From: Bacteroidia bacterium
GTDB taxonomy: Bacteria > Bacteroidota > Bacteroidia > Flavobacteriales_D > Crocinitomicaceae
Length of the DNA stretch: 33,339 nucleotides
Assembly: GCA_030426825.1 (NCBI GenBank)
Contig: JAUHXX010000006.1
Span: forward strand, 1-33,339
Direction: 5' to 3'
Every line of letters begins with the position of its first letter. Positions within the stretch are counted from its first letter, which is position 1. The notes beneath the pieces were generated by a model, which was not told where the DNA came from, searched no databases, and saw only the letters and a program-made list of their open reading frames with translations. This document shows, piece by piece, positions 8,450 to 16,490 of this stretch. Position numbers and translations under genes: made by a program.

Positions 8450-9085
8450 ATGAAAGATAAACTGATATATTCCTTAAATAAGCGTTACGCAGTAAAGAAA
8501 TTTGATCCTACTAAAAAGTTGTCATCTGAACAGTTGCAAACTGTCCTTGAGGCTGCTCGATTAACGGCTACATCATATGGTTTACAGTTGATGAAAATAG
8601 TTGTGGTTGAAAATCCTGAGATGAGAGAAAAGTTGGTTTCATGTTCTTTTGGCCAACGTCAGGTAACGGACGCTTCGCATCTATTAGTTCTATGCCGAGA
8701 AAGGGATTTAGATTTAAAACATTTTGAGGATTATGTCAACTTAATGGCAACTACAAGAAATCAAGATCCTAAATCTTTAGATGGATTCAAAAACATGATG
8801 GTCAATTCAATTCTCACCAAATCAGATGAAGAACAAACCCTTTGGCTGGAAAAGCAGGTTTATATTGAACTCGGAAATTTGTTGACAGCATGTGCATTGC
8901 TTGACATAGACTCTTGTCCCATGGAAGGGTTTATTCCGGAAGAATACGACAGAATTCTGAATTTAGAAGAGCAAAACCTGGCAGCAGTTTTAGCATTACC
9001 TATTGGATACAGAGCAGCAGATGATCCCAACGCTCAACGTAAAAAAGTTAGAAGAAGTCAAGAAAATTTTGTGTTAACCGTTTAA
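8450..9085 (+). CDS. NAD(P)H-dependent nitroreductase-family oxidoreductase
   Basis: A 211-aa FMN-binding nitroreductase (NfsB-like) without signal peptide. Seen: N-terminal FMN-phosphate region 'SLNKRYAVKKFDPTKKL' with the family 'R(Y/F)AVKxFD' signature, 'ARLTATSYGLQ' equivalent to the usual 'APSSxGLQ', the middle 'QVYIELGNLLTACALLDIDS' helix, 'CPMEGF' and the C-terminal 'LALPIGYRAADD' followed by 'KVRRS'. Such enzymes reduce quinones, nitroaromatics or dihydropteridines; the physiological acceptor is unknown. Its stop codon abuts the stop of the convergent protease gene with no base between. Confidence 0.9.
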   Translation: MKDKLIYSLNKRYAVKKFDPTKKLSSEQLQTVLEAARLTATSYGLQLMKIVVVENPEMREKLVSCSFGQRQVTDASHLLVLCRERDLDLKHFEDYVNLMATTRNQDPKSLDGFKNMMVNSILTKSDEEQTLWLEKQVYIELGNLLTACALLDIDSCPMEGFIPEEYDRILNLEEQNLAAVLALPIGYRAADDPNAQRKKVRRSQENFVLTV

Positions 9086-10360
9086 TTACAGCACCACTAA
9101 TTTCTGTGTATTAGAATTATTTTCTGTACTCATTCGTACAAAGTAAACTCCTGGTTTCAAATCATGAATTTCAATGCTAGACTGAACCATTTCAGTTCGC
9201 AAAATTGCCCCAGTTTCTGAAATTAACTCAAATTGTACAGGCTCAATCAAATTGGTTTTTATGATAGATGACCCGTTAGTAGGATTCGGAAACACGCTAA
9301 AACTTAGTTCAGTTTCTGTTCCTAAACTTGCTGGGTTAGGACTGATCAGTCCAACACGTTCATTTTCAATGATAGACCTCATTAAATCAATTTGCCCTTG
9401 TGTAAATGAATTTTGGCATTCTTCTGACGAATAATCCATGTAGTTCTCAACCATATCTGGCAAGTCACCTAATACTGGAATGGCGTCTGTGCAAGTATTT
9501 TTAGTGGTGTCACAATCTTGATTTGATTGATCTAAGGCATTAGGAGTATCATCAATTCCGTCTTGTTCAGTGCAATCTCCGTCACCCCAAATATGTCTCA
9601 AACCTAAATAATGACCAATTTCATGAACGCAAGTTCTGCCTAAAACAGTGACAGGCCCAGAGCCTAAGTCTAAAGTATTTGGATTATTTGAACCGAAAGC
9701 TTCATATTCAATGACAACGCCGTCACTCATGTTGTCTGCAGAACCTGGAGGCCAATGAGGTAGGTTGTTTGGTGGAGTCGCATAACCCAGTAAGAAAGGT
9801 GTTCCGGCAAAACTCATATTGCAGACCCAAATATTTAAATAGTGTTCTTGATCCCATGGGTCAATTCCTCCGTCTGCAGTTGATTTGACACCTTCAGCTG
9901 GGAATTGAGAGAAATCAATAAAAGAGGTTTCAGTGGTTTGCGTTCGTGTAATTCCGTTGGTTGGATTTCCTTGAGGATCAATGGTAGCCAATTGAAACTC
10001 TATAAAACTATCACCAACTATGGTATTGAAAGTATCTCTTAAGTTAGTCGTATCGGCATTTAGTCTTCTGAAGTCTTCATTCAATCGTGCAATTTGATCA
10101 AATACTACACTGTCTGCCAAGTTTTCTTCAGGTTGATTGTAAACGATATGCACAACCACATTGATTTGATGAACAGTCGAGCGGTCTTGACTTTGAATCA
10201 TTTTTGCACGATCAAAACTTTCATTTACGGCATTTAAATAACCTGGGGTTAATGATTCTTGATGTTGCATCAATTCATAAGTGTGGCACTTATGAGTTTG
10301 AGCATTAACAATTGCTGAAAAGCAAATAGCAGTAATTAGAATAATGGATTTCATGGACAT
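9086..10360 (-). CDS. Secreted M43 (pappalysin-like) metalloprotease with T9SS sorting domain
   Basis: A 424-aa exported zinc endopeptidase. Seen: signal peptide ending 'SAIVNAQ'; a propeptide-like segment to about 60; a metzincin catalytic domain with 'HEIGHYLGLRH' (zinc ligands His246, His250, His256; Glu247 catalytic) and Met-turn 'ENYMDYSSEEC' (Met308), the M43 cytophagalysin pattern; disulfide-type cysteine pairs around it; and a C-terminal type A sorting domain from about 353 ('FSVFPNPTNG' to 'GVYFVRMS..KLVVL') that directs passage through the type IX system. ATG 10354 is an equally good start. A minus-strand near-consensus -7 box (TACTTTAG, 10368-10375) lies just upstream. Inferred role: extracellular protein degradation. 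Confidence 0.93.
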   Translation of the reverse strand: MSMKSIILITAICFSAIVNAQTHKCHTYELMQHQESLTPGYLNAVNESFDRAKMIQSQDRSTVHQINVVVHIVYNQPEENLADSVVFDQIARLNEDFRRLNADTTNLRDTFNTIVGDSFIEFQLATIDPQGNPTNGITRTQTTETSFIDFSQFPAEGVKSTADGGIDPWDQEHYLNIWVCNMSFAGTPFLLGYATPPNNLPHWPPGSADNMSDGVVIEYEAFGSNNPNTLDLGSGPVTVLGRTCVHEIGHYLGLRHIWGDGDCTEQDGIDDTPNALDQSNQDCDTTKNTCTDAIPVLGDLPDMVENYMDYSSEECQNSFTQGQIDLMRSIIENERVGLISPNPASLGTETELSFSVFPNPTNGSSIIKTNLIEPVQFELISETGAILRTEMVQSSIEIHDLKPGVYFVRMSTENNSNTQKLVVL

Positions 10361-10462
10361 TTTTTTTCTAAAGTAGAAAAACTGTGCTTACATAAGAATT
10401 AAGAATTGACAAACGGTTAGTCTGCTAATTTGGGCGGCTTATTAATTTACAATGTTCAATTA

Positions 10463-12181
10463 TCAATTGACAATCAATTTTTTGGTTAACACGCGATTGG
10501 AATTGATGACATTCACCAAATAGGTGCCTCTTGCAAATTCATTGATGTCAATTTGAATAAGCTCTTGGTTAAGGTTAGATGTTTGATACACGATTTGGCC
10601 GGCTAAATTTTGGATAATAATTTGACTATTTTCTGCCAGCTGATTTAATGCTATGGTAATTTGATTTTGCGCCGGGTTTGGATACAAATTAAATTCAAAG
10701 TTAGCATGATCTATAAGGCCAGTGACAGTTGCATCAGCTGAAATGTACGTAGTATCTGACTCATTGCAGGCATTTACAACAAGCTGAATACTGTAGTTAC
10801 CAGATGTAGCATACTGATGGCTGATTAATGTATCGTCAAATTCCGTAAAGGTGGTTGAAGTGCCATCTCCCCAATCCACAATGCCATTTCCAAAACGCTC
10901 TGAGTTATTTTCTAAAACTACCGTATTTAAGCTACCATTATGCCAATTACCTTGGGCATCTGGCGGGCCATCAAAACCTAGACAATTGGTACGCAAAAGC
11001 CAACCGTCTTGCGTTTGACCGGCATTTTCTGGGAAAACAAAGCCCGTAAATACCAAATCTCCGTTTGGTAATGCGACTACATCCTGAAGGTAGTTATCTT
11101 GGTTTCTTTTGCGATACCTGCGCGACCAGAGTTCATTCCCGTTAAAATCTGTTTTTAAAATCCAGCCTAGTGGGTTGTTATCTATACTGTCAACACTTGC
11201 ACCACACATTACATAGCCATCAGACACTACAACAGCAGAATTAAACCATTCTGACAAAGTATAATACGAATAGGTTGCAGAATCAACATTTGCATATATT
11301 TTTTCCCATAGCTGGTTCCCGTTTTGATCCAGTTCCATTACCATACCATGGGGTGCTTTGTTTCCAGGGAAATTCGGATCTTCAAATCGATACTGACCAT
11401 AAACTATAATATTTCCGTTTGCCAAGGTTATAGCAGACCCACCTTCACTATTAGGTGTACCAAACCAATTTTGCCACTCCAAATTCCCCTGGCTGTCTGT
11501 TTTTACAACATAGACATCATTACTACCAGCACCAAAACTGCTTGTATAGCCAGCTAATACATAACCTCCATCAGTGGCTAACGATATGTTAAAAGGAAAG
11601 TCAGTTCCTGCTCCTCCAAAATTATTTTGCCATAAAACGTTTCCATTAGTATCAGTTTTTATCAACCAATAATCAACCTGCTGAGCGCCAATGATTGTTC
11701 CCGAAAAACCATTAAAAATATAAGTTGAATCCGTATCCTGAAATCCACCAATTAAGGCATCAAAAAACAAAGTATCTCCAAATTCTTTTACCCACAAGGT
11801 ATCCCCATTTTGGCTAATCTTTTGCAATACAGCATTATCACCTGTGTTATAATAATTTACTTGCCCAGGGATTATTAAATTTCCAGTATTATCCATAAAC
11901 AATCCATCCTGATAACCTGGAATAAAAACATCACCCGAAGTACTCGTTTTGATATTAAAAGTATCTAAACCCTGACAATCTGAATCAAAATGAAATACTT
12001 TTGGTTCATTAGAATACCCTCTTGAACCAACAATCCAAAAAGTATTGTCTTGATTGTTGTAAAGGATACTTCTAAAAACTTCTGATTCTGGATTAGATAA
12101 ATCCACCAATTCGTTAAAATAAATCTGTCCATAGCTCATGCTAGAAACAACAAAGGCTATGAACAAATTTAATGTTTTCAC
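10463..12181 (-). CDS. Secreted propeller-like repeat protein with PKD and T9SS sorting domains
   Basis: A 572-aa exported protein. Seen: signal peptide 'MKTLNLFIAFVVSSMSYGQ'; about six diverged repeats with the pattern 'DxxGNxLWxxxFGG...D...I..xDGGYVLAGYTxS.G.GxxDxYVVKTD', expected to form a beta-propeller (residues about 30-400); a PKD-like segment with 'VDWGDGTSTTF'; and a C-terminal type A sorting domain ('FNLYPNPAQNQITIALN' to 'RGTYLVNVINS..KKLIVN'). The start is a GTG at 12181 whose G is also the last base of the TAG ending the upstream T9SS remnant. No enzyme motif was seen; a surface or secreted binding protein is inferred. Confidence 0.85.
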   Translation of the reverse strand: MKTLNLFIAFVVSSMSYGQIYFNELVDLSNPESEVFRSILYNNQDNTFWIVGSRGYSNEPKVFHFDSDCQGLDTFNIKTSTSGDVFIPGYQDGLFMDNTGNLIIPGQVNYYNTGDNAVLQKISQNGDTLWVKEFGDTLFFDALIGGFQDTDSTYIFNGFSGTIIGAQQVDYWLIKTDTNGNVLWQNNFGGAGTDFPFNISLATDGGYVLAGYTSSFGAGSNDVYVVKTDSQGNLEWQNWFGTPNSEGGSAITLANGNIIVYGQYRFEDPNFPGNKAPHGMVMELDQNGNQLWEKIYANVDSATYSYYTLSEWFNSAVVVSDGYVMCGASVDSIDNNPLGWILKTDFNGNELWSRRYRKRNQDNYLQDVVALPNGDLVFTGFVFPENAGQTQDGWLLRTNCLGFDGPPDAQGNWHNGSLNTVVLENNSERFGNGIVDWGDGTSTTFTEFDDTLISHQYATSGNYSIQLVVNACNESDTTYISADATVTGLIDHANFEFNLYPNPAQNQITIALNQLAENSQIIIQNLAGQIVYQTSNLNQELIQIDINEFARGTYLVNVINSNRVLTKKLIVN

Positions 12182-12321
12182 TAGTGTATAATTAATTTTT
12201 TCGTAATACTTTCTCCTTTATCAGAAGTGAGATTTATTAGATAAATTCCCTTCTGGTAATCAGATAAACGTAAAACTAACTCATTATGTTGGTCGTTGAA
12301 TCCCCAAGAGATAAGGTTAGA
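12181..12321 (-). pseudogene. Orphan remnant of a T9SS type A sorting domain
   Basis: On the minus strand, 46 codons read uninterrupted into a TAG: 'SNLISWGFNDQHNELVLRLS', then 'DYQKGIYLINLTSDKG' and 'ESITKKLIIH'. This is the typical last third of a type A sorting domain, but a stop lies directly before it and there is no start codon or body of a protein. Upstream sequence to 12408 shows no recognisable coding continuation. It is most simply the 3' tail of a deleted T9SS cargo gene. Confidence 0.75.
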
Positions 12322-12408
12322 TTAAAAAAATGAATTCACTTTAATCTCTGCGGAATAAAAACTAAATAGTAAACTGATTTTCAGTTCATTTAGTATCCAA
12401 TCTAAAAC

Positions 12409-14496
12409 CTACTTAATCGTAATTTCAACACGCCTGTTGTTCTGTCTGCCGATTGGCGTGTCATTGCTATCTATTGGATATTTGCTGCCATAACCTTTAT
12501 AAGTAAGTCGATTTTCAGGAATTCCATGTTTAATTAAAAAAGTATACACCGTTTTTGCGCGATATTCAGACAGGTTTTTGTTTTCTGCATCTGCCTGGCT
12601 ATTGTCGGTGTGTCCACCAATTTCAAACTTATATTTATTATGCGTCATTAAAATGTCAATCATCCTTCTTAATTCAAGTTCAGATTCATCTCGTAATGCT
12701 GATTTCCCCTCATCAAAAAAGATATTATTTAGGGCAATTGTTTGACCTTTTTCAACAGGCACTAAAAACAGGTTAATCGTGGTATCACTGAAAGCAGCTA
12801 AATTGCTCAAATCAATGTTTTGTGATATGGGAATAAATCCTTCTGCTTCAGCTCTGAAACCATAGTTTGACCCTTTAGGTAACACAATTTTATACCCATC
12901 CCATCCGAATGAATGCGCCATTCCAACACGTTCACCAGTTTGCAGATTCTCATATTCTACATAGGCGTCAATCGGCTCATTGGCCTTTTTGTTCACCACC
13001 ATCCCCTGAACAATTAAAACGGGTTCTGGTTTGATGGATTCTGGAGCTTTGATTCTGAAAATATCAGACCTTCCATATCCATCTTTCGAAGAAACTAAAT
13101 AAGCATAATCACCTTGAGCAGCAAGTACAAAATAGGCATCCCAGGCATCTGAATTTATTTCGGGTCCAAGGTTAAGTGGTTTGGTCCAATTAGTCCAGCT
13201 ATCGTCTTTTCTGGTGCACATGAAAATATCTGAACTCCCGTAACCGGAGTGGCCATATGATGAGAAGAAAAGCGTTTTGCCATCTGGCGCAAGGAAAGGT
13301 GAAAAATCTGTCATAAATGAATTAACCTGAGGCCCTAAGTTCATAGGTTTTGTCCAGGTAGAATCTGACTTTAAAAAACTGATGAAAAGATCTTTGTTAC
13401 CATAGGTATCCCCATCATCAATCGAAGTAAACAATTTAGTGCCATCACTAGTTAAAAAGTAATTCACATATTTATCGTCATTTTTAAAATCATTAATGTC
13501 TTGCTCTTTGGGTAAGGTCCATACCCCATTTTTTTTGTAAGATATTGATACCCCACTTGAACCTTTCGTCCCATCAGCCTTGTAAGTATTCCCTACCAAT
13601 ACTTTATTATTGTCAGGCGTCATTGAAATCACGTAGTTATAGCCGTTATTATTCAGAGGTGGAGGTAAATGAGTTGCTTTTTGCCAAGTATTGGTAATGG
13701 TATCTAATTCTGACATCCAAATATCTGTATAGTCTTTTGCAATATTCTCTGGATGATTTTTACGGTTAAAATATAAATGTTTTCCATCAGCAGTAATGAA
13801 TGGACTCTTGTCTTCATCATTCGTATTGATGTTTGGTCCTAAATTTTCCATTTTATGTCCGTTCTCAGGATTTTCGATCAAATAAATTGGCTCTGTGTAG
13901 CGGTTGATTTTAATGTAATCTGCCTCAACAATCATTTTATCATCCACTTTAATTCCAGTTTTATAACCAACTAACTTTATTTTTTCGTTCGAATGAAATA
14001 ATTCATCATTGACATAAAACCGAACCACATCATTTTTTTGTTTGATTCTGAGAATGTTGGTTTGTGGCATAGGTTTAACAGCAGAAAATCTTTCCCAGTC
14101 TCTGAAAATCACTCTTTCATTATCTACCTTACCGTAAATTTTAACCGATCCGTTTGAATTAATTACGAAGGCAAAATAGTCTTCCCAATCAAATTGACCA
14201 AACAAGATACCATAACCATTGTTTTCTACTCCTTCAACTTCTCGAATCGCCACTTCAATCTCGTAATCATATAGAGGATTTACTTTTATTTTGGTTCCAA
14301 ATCCACAGGCACCATCAACTTTTTGTTCTATCTCAAAATGTCCGTCTTTAATTACCGAGCGCTGTTTTTGATCATCTTTTTCTAACCAGCCATTTGTATT
14401 GCTTTCAAATCCATCTAAAAATTCTTCAAATTTTTGAGCAGACGTATTGATTGAGAATATGATGCAAAGAATGCTGAGTATAGAGAGCTTGGTCAT
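12409..14496 (-). CDS. OmpA-family outer-membrane protein with PD40 repeats
   Basis: A 695-aa envelope protein. ATG 14496 is chosen because it gives a signal peptide 'MTKLSILSILCIIFSINTSAQ'; the frame to 14523 adds 9 unlikely residues. Domains in order: an N-terminal lectin/LamG-like beta-sandwich (about 25-200, 'DGFESNTNGWLEKDD', 'VRFYVNDELFH'); WD40-like PD40 repeats ('SPFITADGKHLYFNRK', 'PFLAPDGKTLFFSSYG', 'GSSDIF') forming a propeller; a carboxypeptidase-regulatory-like beta domain ('GMVVNKKANEPIDAYVEYEN'); and a C-terminal OmpA domain binding peptidoglycan, with 'IGGHTDNSQADAENKNLSEY' and 'GRQNNRRVEITIK'. The same architecture occurs in Bacteroidota envelope proteins, some tied to gliding and T9SS; a specific role here is not shown. 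A near-consensus -7 box (TATCTTTA, minus, 14511-14518) lies upstream. Confidence 0.9.
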   Translation of the reverse strand: MTKLSILSILCIIFSINTSAQKFEEFLDGFESNTNGWLEKDDQKQRSVIKDGHFEIEQKVDGACGFGTKIKVNPLYDYEIEVAIREVEGVENNGYGILFGQFDWEDYFAFVINSNGSVKIYGKVDNERVIFRDWERFSAVKPMPQTNILRIKQKNDVVRFYVNDELFHSNEKIKLVGYKTGIKVDDKMIVEADYIKINRYTEPIYLIENPENGHKMENLGPNINTNDEDKSPFITADGKHLYFNRKNHPENIAKDYTDIWMSELDTITNTWQKATHLPPPLNNNGYNYVISMTPDNNKVLVGNTYKADGTKGSSGVSISYKKNGVWTLPKEQDINDFKNDDKYVNYFLTSDGTKLFTSIDDGDTYGNKDLFISFLKSDSTWTKPMNLGPQVNSFMTDFSPFLAPDGKTLFFSSYGHSGYGSSDIFMCTRKDDSWTNWTKPLNLGPEINSDAWDAYFVLAAQGDYAYLVSSKDGYGRSDIFRIKAPESIKPEPVLIVQGMVVNKKANEPIDAYVEYENLQTGERVGMAHSFGWDGYKIVLPKGSNYGFRAEAEGFIPISQNIDLSNLAAFSDTTINLFLVPVEKGQTIALNNIFFDEGKSALRDESELELRRMIDILMTHNKYKFEIGGHTDNSQADAENKNLSEYRAKTVYTFLIKHGIPENRLTYKGYGSKYPIDSNDTPIGRQNNRRVEITIK

Positions 14497-14584
14497 GAAT
14501 GTATTTTTGATAAAGATAAGCATTTGATGTTTTTGAATTTAGCGGAATTCTGACGTTTTATATCATGTTCTGTGCCAACATCCC

Positions 14585-14592
14585 TATTTTTG
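14585..14592 (+). promoter_or_regulatory. -7 promoter element of uvrC
   Basis: TATTTTTG, a full match to TAnnTTTG, ending 6 nt before the uvrC ATG, so the transcript would be nearly leaderless. No exact TTG at -33. Confidence 0.5.
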
Positions 14593-14598
14593 TAGTGC

Positions 14599-15369
14599 AT
14601 GTTTGATCATTTAAAAGATAAAATAAAAACGATTCCTCACAATCCTGGGGTTTATCAATATTATGATAAATCAGGAAAGATCATTTATGTCGGAAAGGCT
14701 AAAAACTTAAAAAAAAGGGTAGCATCTTATTTCACTAAATCGCAGGATAATGGTAAAACATTGATGCTCATTAAGCGTATCCAAGATATTAAATATCTAG
14801 TGGTAGATACTGAAATGGATGCGCTCTTATTGGAGAACAATTTAATTAAGAAGTATCAGCCTAAGTATAACATCCAACTTAAGGATGATAAAACCTATCC
14901 CTGGATTGTCATTAAGAATGAGGCGTTCCCAAGAATCTTTAAAACAAGAAGAGTTATTAAAGACGGCTCCAAATATTTCGGTCCTTATGCCTCAGTGAAA
15001 ATGTTGTACACACTGATGGACTTGATTAAAGAAGTGTATCCCCTCAGGACTTGCAATCTCAATTTGTCACCTGAAGCAATTGAAAAAAAGCAATACAAGG
15101 TATGTTTAGAGTATCATATAGGGAATTGCAAGGGACCTTGTATTGGTGAAGAGTCAGTTGAGAATTATGAGCGTTATTTAGATGAGATTCGTAACATTTT
15201 AAAAGGCAATGTTTCAACCGTTATTTCTGCATTAAAAAATTGGATGAATGAACTTGCTACAGATTTAAAATTTGAAGAAGCGCAAGACATCAAAGAAAAG
15301 ATCCGATTGTTAGAAGGTTATTATTCAAAATCTGCAATTGTCAGCCCAACCATAATGTTGATGTCATGA
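14599..15369 (+). CDS. uvrC: UvrC excinuclease, N-terminal half (gene split by frameshift)
   Basis: N-terminal 256 codons of the UvrABC nuclease subunit that makes both incisions around DNA lesions. Seen: the GIY-YIG nuclease domain for the 3' cut ('NPGVYQYYDKSGKIIYVGKAKNLKKR', with 'GVYQYY' and 'YVGKAK' as the two strands), the cysteine cluster region ('RTCNLNLSPE..CLEYHIGNCKGPCIG') and the UVR domain that contacts UvrB ('EEAQDIKEKIRLLEGY'). The frame then loses register after 'SKSAIVSPTI' and stops four codons later. Reading 15354 onward in the other frame gives 'NVDVMTMVEDDKYAYVN', the expected continuation. One missing A in 15352-15355 explains everything. Total length of both halves matches an intact UvrC of about 600 aa. 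Confidence 0.9.
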   Translation: MFDHLKDKIKTIPHNPGVYQYYDKSGKIIYVGKAKNLKKRVASYFTKSQDNGKTLMLIKRIQDIKYLVVDTEMDALLLENNLIKKYQPKYNIQLKDDKTYPWIVIKNEAFPRIFKTRRVIKDGSKYFGPYASVKMLYTLMDLIKEVYPLRTCNLNLSPEAIEKKQYKVCLEYHIGNCKGPCIGEESVENYERYLDEIRNILKGNVSTVISALKNWMNELATDLKFEEAQDIKEKIRLLEGYYSKSAIVSPTIMLMS

Positions 15370-16388
15370 CTATGGTAGAGGATGACAAATATGCTTATGT
15401 GAATTATTTGAAGATGAATAATGGTGCAATAATTCATGGCCACACTGTTGAGGTGAAAAAGAAATTGGATGAAAGCCCTGAGCAAATTATTCCCATTGTG
15501 TTGGTTGAAATGAGAGAACGCTTCGGATCAGAAGGAAAAGAGATTATCTGTGAGGCTGATATAGCTGAAGATTTCCCAAATCTCAAAATAACACATGCTC
15601 AACGAGGTGATAAAAAGGCATTGCTAGATTTATCGCTTCGCAACGCAAAATTTTACATGCTTGAAAAACACAAGCAAGAAAAGCTGGTGAACCCTGATCG
15701 TAATTTAGAACGCATCATGGAAACCATGAAGAAAGATTTAAGGTTGAAAGAATGGCCTACACATATAGAATGTTTTGATAATTCTAACTTTCAAGGAACC
15801 AATGCCGTTGCAGCTTGTGTTGTTTTTAAAAACGGAAAGCCATCAAAAAAAGATTATCGACATTTCAATATAAAAACGGTTACCGGCCCTGATGATTTCG
15901 CATCAATGGAAGAGGTGGTGTTTAGGAGATACCGGAGGCTATTAGACGAAGACCAGCCTTTACCTCAAGTAATCATAATTGATGGTGGAAAAGGACAGTT
16001 GAGTTCGGCCCTAAAATCAATTGATGCCTTAGGCTTAAGGGGTAAGATTACATTGGTAGGTATCGCTAAAAAGCTAGAGGAAATTTACTTCCCTGGAGAT
16101 TCGGTTCCTATTTACATTGACAAGCGTTCAGAATCTTTAAAAATAATTCAACATTTAAGAAATGAGGCGCACCGTTTTGGTATTACTCATCACCGAAATA
16201 AGCGAAGTAAAAATGCTTTAGGCACGGAACTTACCATGATTGCTGGTATAGGAGAAAAAACCGCCCAGGATTTAATCACTGCTTTTAAATCTGTAAAACG
16301 CGTTCGAGAAGCTGACCCAGAGCAAATCGAAAAAGTTATTGGAAAAGCCAAGGCGAAAATTTTGCTGGAGTATCTTCAGAAGAATTAG
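15366..16388 (+). CDS. uvrC: UvrC excinuclease, C-terminal half (gene split by frameshift)
   Basis: Holds the second UvrC nuclease, an RNase H-like domain making the 5' incision, and the DNA-binding helix-hairpin-helix pair. Seen: 'HIECFDNSNFQGTNAVAACV' (catalytic Asp), 'DDFASMEEVVFRRY', 'VIIIDGGKGQLSSAL' (second catalytic Asp), 'RNEAHRFGITHHR' (His) and 'IAGIGEKTAQDLI' near the C-terminus. The ATG at 15366 overlaps the stop of the N-terminal half as ATGA, so this half could be translated by coupling, but the ATG corresponds to an ordinary internal methionine of UvrC. The sequence shows no further decay, consistent with a very recent mutation, a sequencing error, or two polypeptides. Confidence 0.9.
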   Translation: MTMVEDDKYAYVNYLKMNNGAIIHGHTVEVKKKLDESPEQIIPIVLVEMRERFGSEGKEIICEADIAEDFPNLKITHAQRGDKKALLDLSLRNAKFYMLEKHKQEKLVNPDRNLERIMETMKKDLRLKEWPTHIECFDNSNFQGTNAVAACVVFKNGKPSKKDYRHFNIKTVTGPDDFASMEEVVFRRYRRLLDEDQPLPQVIIIDGGKGQLSSALKSIDALGLRGKITLVGIAKKLEEIYFPGDSVPIYIDKRSESLKIIQHLRNEAHRFGITHHRNKRSKNALGTELTMIAGIGEKTAQDLITAFKSVKRVREADPEQIEKVIGKAKAKILLEYLQKN

Positions 16389-16390
16389 TT

Positions 16391-16407
16391 TTTGCGATAA
16401 CCGCAAA
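16391..16407. promoter_or_regulatory. Inverted repeat upstream of paralog 1 (copy A)
   Basis: TTTGCG-ATAAC-CGCAAA, perfect 6-bp arms with a 5-nt centre, 2 nt after the uvrC stop. An equivalent with identical arms but different centre lies at 17522-17538, each exactly 50 nt upstream of its gene's -7 box. It lacks a T-run, so it looks more like an operator or a duplicated boundary than a terminator. Confidence 0.5.
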
Positions 16408-16457
16408 CAATGATTCTTCCTTGCTGCATTCAATTACCTTAGGGCGTTTGTTCAGAC

Positions 16458-16465
16458 TAATTTTG
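16458..16465 (+). promoter_or_regulatory. -7 promoter element of paralog 1
   Basis: TAATTTTG, full match to TAnnTTTG, 25 nt before the ATG. The leader shares the word AAACATGTAAAACAGA with paralog 2. Confidence 0.55.
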
Positions 16466-16490
16466 GATCACAAACATGTAAAACAGATCT

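Noticed and set aside
10361-10462. AT-rich intergenic stretch with repeated TCAATT/AATTGA words
   Set aside because: Short low-complexity symmetry (arms of 6 bp) expected in AT-rich DNA; no coding or regulatory signal beyond the near -7 box noted for the protease gene.
15345-15360. Programmed -1 ribosomal frameshifting in uvrC
   Set aside because: There is no X XXY YYZ slippery heptamer at the junction and no convincing downstream structure; a missing base is the simpler explanation.
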